Below, in pieces: positions 13,115 through 16,254 of a DNA stretch of 16,254 bases. The notes under the pieces are model-generated. The model searched no databases and was not told the origin of the DNA. It saw only the letters and a list, made by a program, of their open reading frames with translations. Every line of letters begins with the position of its first letter. The first letter of the stretch is position 1. Both the position numbers and the translations under genes were made by a program. The DNA lies in contig CAMZED010000022.1 of the NCBI GenBank assembly GCA_947305675.1, positions 1 to 16,254 on the forward strand. Direction: 5' to 3'. The DNA comes from an uncultured Clostridia bacterium (GTDB taxonomy: Bacteria > Bacillota > Clostridia > Oscillospirales > CAG-382).

Positions 13115-15169
13115 ATGAGTTTTGACACGCCCGTCAAATCGCTTCACGGCGTGGGCGAGGCGAAAAGCAGCGCGTTCGAACGGCTGGGAATAAAGACCTG
13201 CCGCGATCTGCTCAACTTTTTTCCGCGCGGATACGAGGAACGCGGGAACGTAAAAACAGTCGCTGACGCCGGCGACGGCGAGATCTGCTCGGTCATCGTA
13301 ACGGTAAGCGAAACGACCGCTCCGCGCAGAATAAGCGGCGGCAGAACGATAGTACGTTCGCTTGTCCGCGATGAAAGCGGGAGTATGGAACTTATATTTT
13401 TCAACACCCCTTTCGTCGCCAAAAGTCTGGTACACGGGCGCAAATTCCGCGCGTTCGGACGGATAAAATTCGGGCTCTACGGCAAAGAAATGGTATCGCC
13501 GAAACTGGAACCCGTCATCGCGGGCGCCGAACTTGCCCGGTTCGTGCCGAAATACCGCCTTTCGCTGCCGCTGACACAAAAAAGTTTTATCGCCGCCGTA
13601 TCGGAGGCGCTTCCTCTGTGCGACCGGATCGACGATATATTGCCGCAAAGCCTTATCGCCGAAAAAAAACTGCTTCACCGCGGCGAGGCGATAAGGATCC
13701 TGCACCGCCCCGGTAACGCCGAAGAACTTTTAAAAGCACGGCGCACTCTGGCATTTGAATCGATTGTCGTGTTCCGGCTCGCTTTGTCGGGATTGCGCGG
13801 AAACGCCACCAACGAACGCGCCGTTCCGCTTGTATTGAAGGGCGCGGGCGCAAAGAAATTTTTCGAGAACCTTCCTTTTCAGCTGACTTCCGCGCAGCAG
13901 CGCGCGATAAAAGAGATATTTGCCGACCTTGCGAAAGAAAAACCGATGGCGAGGCTTTTGCAGGGCGACGTCGGCAGCGGCAAGACCGCCGTCGCCGCCG
14001 CGGCGATATATCTTTGCGTTAAAAACGGTTATCAGGCGTGTATGATGGCGCCGACCGAAATATTGGCTTCACAGCACAAAAAAACGCTTGATAAATTCCT
14101 TTCGCCGTTCGGGATCAGGACCGCGCTGCTTATATCAGGTATGCCTGCCGCCGAAAAACGCGCGGTGCGCGCCGGGCTCGCTTCCGGCGGGATCGATGTT
14201 GCGATCGGAACGCACGCGCTTCTGACCGAAGACACCGCTTTTGCAAACTGCGCGCTCGCCGTGACCGACGAACAGCACAGGTTCGGGGTCTCTCAGCGTG
14301 CGGTGTTGCTCGATAAAAGCGAGCGCGACGGCAGACGGGCGCATATGCTCGTTATGTCGGCAACGCCGATCCCGCGTTCGCTTTCGCTTATAATTTACGG
14401 TGATCTGGACGTTTCGCTGTTGGACGAACTGCCTCCCGGCAGGCAGAAGATCGAAACGCGCGTCGTAAAACAGCATGATATGAAAGAAGTCTATTCCTTC
14501 ATCCGCGATTCCGTCGCCGACGGTGGAAGAGCCTATGTCGTTTGCCCTTTGGTCGAGGACAGCGAAAATTCCGACCGCCGCTCGGCGGAAAGTTATTTTA
14601 AAGAACTTACCGAGGGACAGTTCAAAGGCATCCCCTGCGGACTTATCCACGGCAGGATGCGCCCCGCCGAAAAAGAAGCCGCCATGACGGCGTTCTCGAC
14701 GGGCGAAACGAAAATATTGGTTTCCACCACCGTTATCGAGGTAGGCGTCGACGTCCCCGAGGCGACCGTGATGCTTATCGAAAACGCCGAATCGTTCGGG
14801 CTTTCGCAGCTGCATCAGCTGCGCGGCAGGATCGGCAGGGGCGACAAACGGTCGGTCTGTATTCTTGTCGACGGAGGCGGAAGCGACGAAGCCGCCGAAA
14901 GGCTTAACGTCATGCGCGATACCTCCGACGGGTTCAAAGTCGCCGAGGCGGATCTTCAACGGCGCGGACCGGGCGATTTCTTCGGCGAACGCCAGAGCGG
15001 CGATTTCTCGCTGGCTTTTTCGGCGGTGACGGATATGACTCTTATTTCCGAGACCGATCCGGTGCTTGCAAAACTCAACGCCGGGCGGGATCTTCCCGAA
15101 AACAAGGCGGTTTTTGACGCCGCCGCTGAATTTTTGAAAAAAGCGGGCGGCAGCCGCACCGTAAACTGA
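13115..15169 (+). CDS. recG: ATP-dependent DNA helicase RecG
   Basis: Branch-migration helicase that remodels stalled replication forks and Holliday junctions. The 684-aa length is normal for RecG. N-terminal wedge/OB domain (SLHGVGEAKSSAFERLGI, FFPRGYEERG); Walker A LLQGDVGSGKTAVAAAA near residue 281; motif Ia MMAPTEILASQH; Walker B-equivalent TDEQHRFGVSQR near 384; motif III MSATPIPRSL; motif V TTVIEVGVDVPEAT; motif VI QLHQLRGRIGRG. The TRG-type C-terminal segment (ADLQRRGPGDFFGERQSG) is intact. Start: ATG at 13115 has GGAAAG upstream, better than the in-frame ATG at 13103, which has none; the difference is four residues. It follows yhaN closely and is probably co-transcribed. Confidence 0.96.
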   Translation: MSFDTPVKSLHGVGEAKSSAFERLGIKTCRDLLNFFPRGYEERGNVKTVADAGDGEICSVIVTVSETTAPRRISGGRTIVRSLVRDESGSMELIFFNTPFVAKSLVHGRKFRAFGRIKFGLYGKEMVSPKLEPVIAGAELARFVPKYRLSLPLTQKSFIAAVSEALPLCDRIDDILPQSLIAEKKLLHRGEAIRILHRPGNAEELLKARRTLAFESIVVFRLALSGLRGNATNERAVPLVLKGAGAKKFFENLPFQLTSAQQRAIKEIFADLAKEKPMARLLQGDVGSGKTAVAAAAIYLCVKNGYQACMMAPTEILASQHKKTLDKFLSPFGIRTALLISGMPAAEKRAVRAGLASGGIDVAIGTHALLTEDTAFANCALAVTDEQHRFGVSQRAVLLDKSERDGRRAHMLVMSATPIPRSLSLIIYGDLDVSLLDELPPGRQKIETRVVKQHDMKEVYSFIRDSVADGGRAYVVCPLVEDSENSDRRSAESYFKELTEGQFKGIPCGLIHGRMRPAEKEAAMTAFSTGETKILVSTTVIEVGVDVPEATVMLIENAESFGLSQLHQLRGRIGRGDKRSVCILVDGGGSDEAAERLNVMRDTSDGFKVAEADLQRRGPGDFFGERQSGDFSLAFSAVTDMTLISETDPVLAKLNAGRDLPENKAVFDAAAEFLKKAGGSRTVN

Positions 15170-15184
15170 CAGATTGGGTACATA

Positions 15185-16126
15185 ATGGATTTCGACTTTA
15201 AAAACAAACTGTTTCTCGCGCCGATGGCGGGGATCACCGACCACGCGTTCCGCAGGATCTGCCTTTCGATGGGGGCGGATTGCGCCGTGACCGAACTTGT
15301 AAGCGCCAAGGCGTTGACCTATAACGATAAAAAATCTTTTGAACTCGCACGGGTGTATGACGACGAGCACCCCTGCGCGATCCAGCTGTTCGGAAGCGAT
15401 CCGAAGGTGATCGCCGCGGCGGCGAAAAAAGCGATGGAATTTTCGCCGGCGTTTATAGACATCAATATGGGATGCCCGATGCCTAAACTCGTGCAGAACG
15501 GCGAAGGATGTGCGCTGATGCGCTCGCCGGAACTCTGCGAGGCGATAATCTATTCGGTAAAATGCGCGGTGGATGTTCCGGTAACGGCAAAAATGCGCCG
15601 CGAATGCGACGACGGAGCCGAAAACGCCGCCGATGTGGCTTTGGCTTGCGAACGCGGCGGAGCCGACGCGGTTTTCGTTCACGGAAGAACTCGCCGCCAG
15701 CTTTATTCCGGATATGCCGACCGCGGTTCGATAAAAACGGTGAAGCAGGCGGTAAAGATACCGGTCATCGCCAACGGTGACGTGCGCTCCCCGGACGATT
15801 ATTTTTCGATCCTTTCGGATACCGGAGCCGACTCGGTAATGGTCGGGCGCGGAGCTTACGGATCGCCCTGGCTGTTCGCCGAAATAAAAGCGGCGGCGTC
15901 AAACAAAAAGTTCACGCCGCTCACTTCGGATCAAAAACGCGATATGCTTATAAGCCAGCTCGAAACCGTGATCTGCGACAAAGGCGACCGCGGAATAATC
16001 GAGTTCCGGCACCATTTGCTGCAATACTGCAAGGGGTTTTCCGGCAGCGCGGCTCTGCGCGCCGCAATATCGACGGTATCGGACAGACGTTCCGCGCAGG
16101 AAGCGATAGAGAAAATAATGAAATAA
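15185..16126 (+). CDS. dusB: tRNA-dihydrouridine synthase, DusB/NifR3 family
   Basis: FMN-dependent enzyme that reduces uridines in the tRNA D loop using NADPH. The 313-aa length fits DusB. TIM-barrel motifs: LAPMAGITDHAFR at 11-23 (FMN site), CAIQLFGSDP at 64-73, IDINMGCPMPK at 91-101 with catalytic C97, NGEGCALMRSP at 105-115, VTAKMR at 133-138 (flavin Lys136), VFVHGRTR at 163-170, IANGDVRSPDD at 195-205, and VMVGRGAYGSPW at 218-229. The ribosome site is weak (TTGGG), suggesting moderate translation coupled to recG 15 nt upstream. Last gene of the plus-strand run; a hairpin and a repeat tract follow. Confidence 0.95.
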   Translation: MDFDFKNKLFLAPMAGITDHAFRRICLSMGADCAVTELVSAKALTYNDKKSFELARVYDDEHPCAIQLFGSDPKVIAAAAKKAMEFSPAFIDINMGCPMPKLVQNGEGCALMRSPELCEAIIYSVKCAVDVPVTAKMRRECDDGAENAADVALACERGGADAVFVHGRTRRQLYSGYADRGSIKTVKQAVKIPVIANGDVRSPDDYFSILSDTGADSVMVGRGAYGSPWLFAEIKAAASNKKFTPLTSDQKRDMLISQLETVICDKGDRGIIEFRHHLLQYCKGFSGSAALRAAISTVSDRRSAQEAIEKIMK

Positions 16127-16172
16127 TAATGCCCGAAATCATTGCTTTTCGGCTCAAAAAAAGCACGCTTTA

Positions 16173-16198
16173 GCCGACTGTTCCTAAGGACAGTCGGC
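16173..16198 (+). terminator. Hairpin downstream of dusB
   Basis: GCCGACTGT (16173-16181) pairs with ACAGTCGGC (16190-16198) around a short loop, 46 nt after the dusB stop. There is no U-run (AACGAAATCC follows), so it is either a poor terminator or the first hairpin of the intergenic repeat that continues to the window edge. Confidence 0.4.
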
Positions 16199-16254
16199 AA
16201 CGAAATCCACCCCTGCGGGGTGGGTGAAATCGCCTGCGGCGGTGAAATTGCCCT
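16199..16254. repeat. Start of a short palindromic repeat array with TGAAAT spacers
   Basis: CCACCCC-TGC-GGGGTGG (16207-16223) and CGCC-TGC-GGCG (16231-16241) are perfect palindromes sharing the TGC centre. Each is followed by GGTGAAAT or GTGAAAT, and a third unit begins with TGCCCT at the edge. No ORF is supported. The pattern looks like dispersed intergenic hairpin repeats of gut Clostridia. Confidence 0.6.

Noticed and set aside
14135..15682. 515-aa open frame on the minus strand
   Set aside because: It is antisense to recG and dusB, both with full motif sets. Its product is His/Arg/Phe rich with no recognisable domain, as expected of a shadow frame in GC-rich codons.
16129..16173. 14-codon ORF starting MPEIIAF just after dusB
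   Set aside because: No ribosome site; it belongs to the apparent intergenic repeat and stops before the hairpin.
16199..16254. CRISPR array
   Set aside because: The units are under 30 bp with no unique spacers; the constant part is only TGAAAT and the palindromes vary, unlike CRISPR repeats.

Overview
The window looks like chromosomal DNA of an uncultured Clostridia-type Bacillota, probably a gut Oscillospirales or Christensenellales relative. This rests on the gene families (YhaO/YhaN pair, ECF sigma with a membrane anti-sigma partner, clostridial-type phosphatidylserine decarboxylase), on AGGAGG-type ribosome sites, and on near-consensus sigma-A promoters (TTGACA, 17 nt, TATAAT). No species is claimed.

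Left arm (1-2910): a plus-strand operon of a GNAT acetyltransferase (cut by the window edge), a SAM-dependent methyltransferase, an ABC-2 exporter ATPase and its permease. Genes overlap by ATGA or are 13 nt apart. The ATPase is broken: its two halves lie in different frames and the residues just before the ABC signature are missing, which fits a deletion of about 20 nt.

Mobile patch (2939-5398): an 18-bp end of an IS256-family element lies at 2939 and a near-identical inverted copy (17/18) lies at 5381-5398. Between them are the first third of an IS256 transposase and then an AT-richer pair, an ECF sigma factor and a single-pass membrane protein (likely its anti-sigma factor). The anti-sigma gene has an in-frame, protein-like extension after its stop. 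The unit ends in a strong hairpin.

Middle (5488-8835): a minus-strand hypothetical gene with its own promoter and terminator; tRNA-Pro(CGG) with a perfect terminator and a tandemly duplicated leader that includes a truncated tRNA copy; yqgF/ruvX; a 41-aa membrane peptide gene behind an operator-like dyad; phosphatidylserine decarboxylase; a roughly 270-nt gene-free block that folds into an elaborate multi-arm structure and has its own promoter (candidate structured RNA or MITE); and a small conserved hypothetical gene.

Right arm (8922-16126): a plus-strand run of pgeF, yhaO-like nuclease, yhaN-like ATPase with two membrane helices, recG and dusB. YhaO/YhaN and RecG act in DNA break and fork processing; PgeF and DusB are housekeeping. 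The right edge (16173-16254) is a hairpin followed by short palindromes spaced by TGAAAT, the start of an apparent intergenic repeat array.
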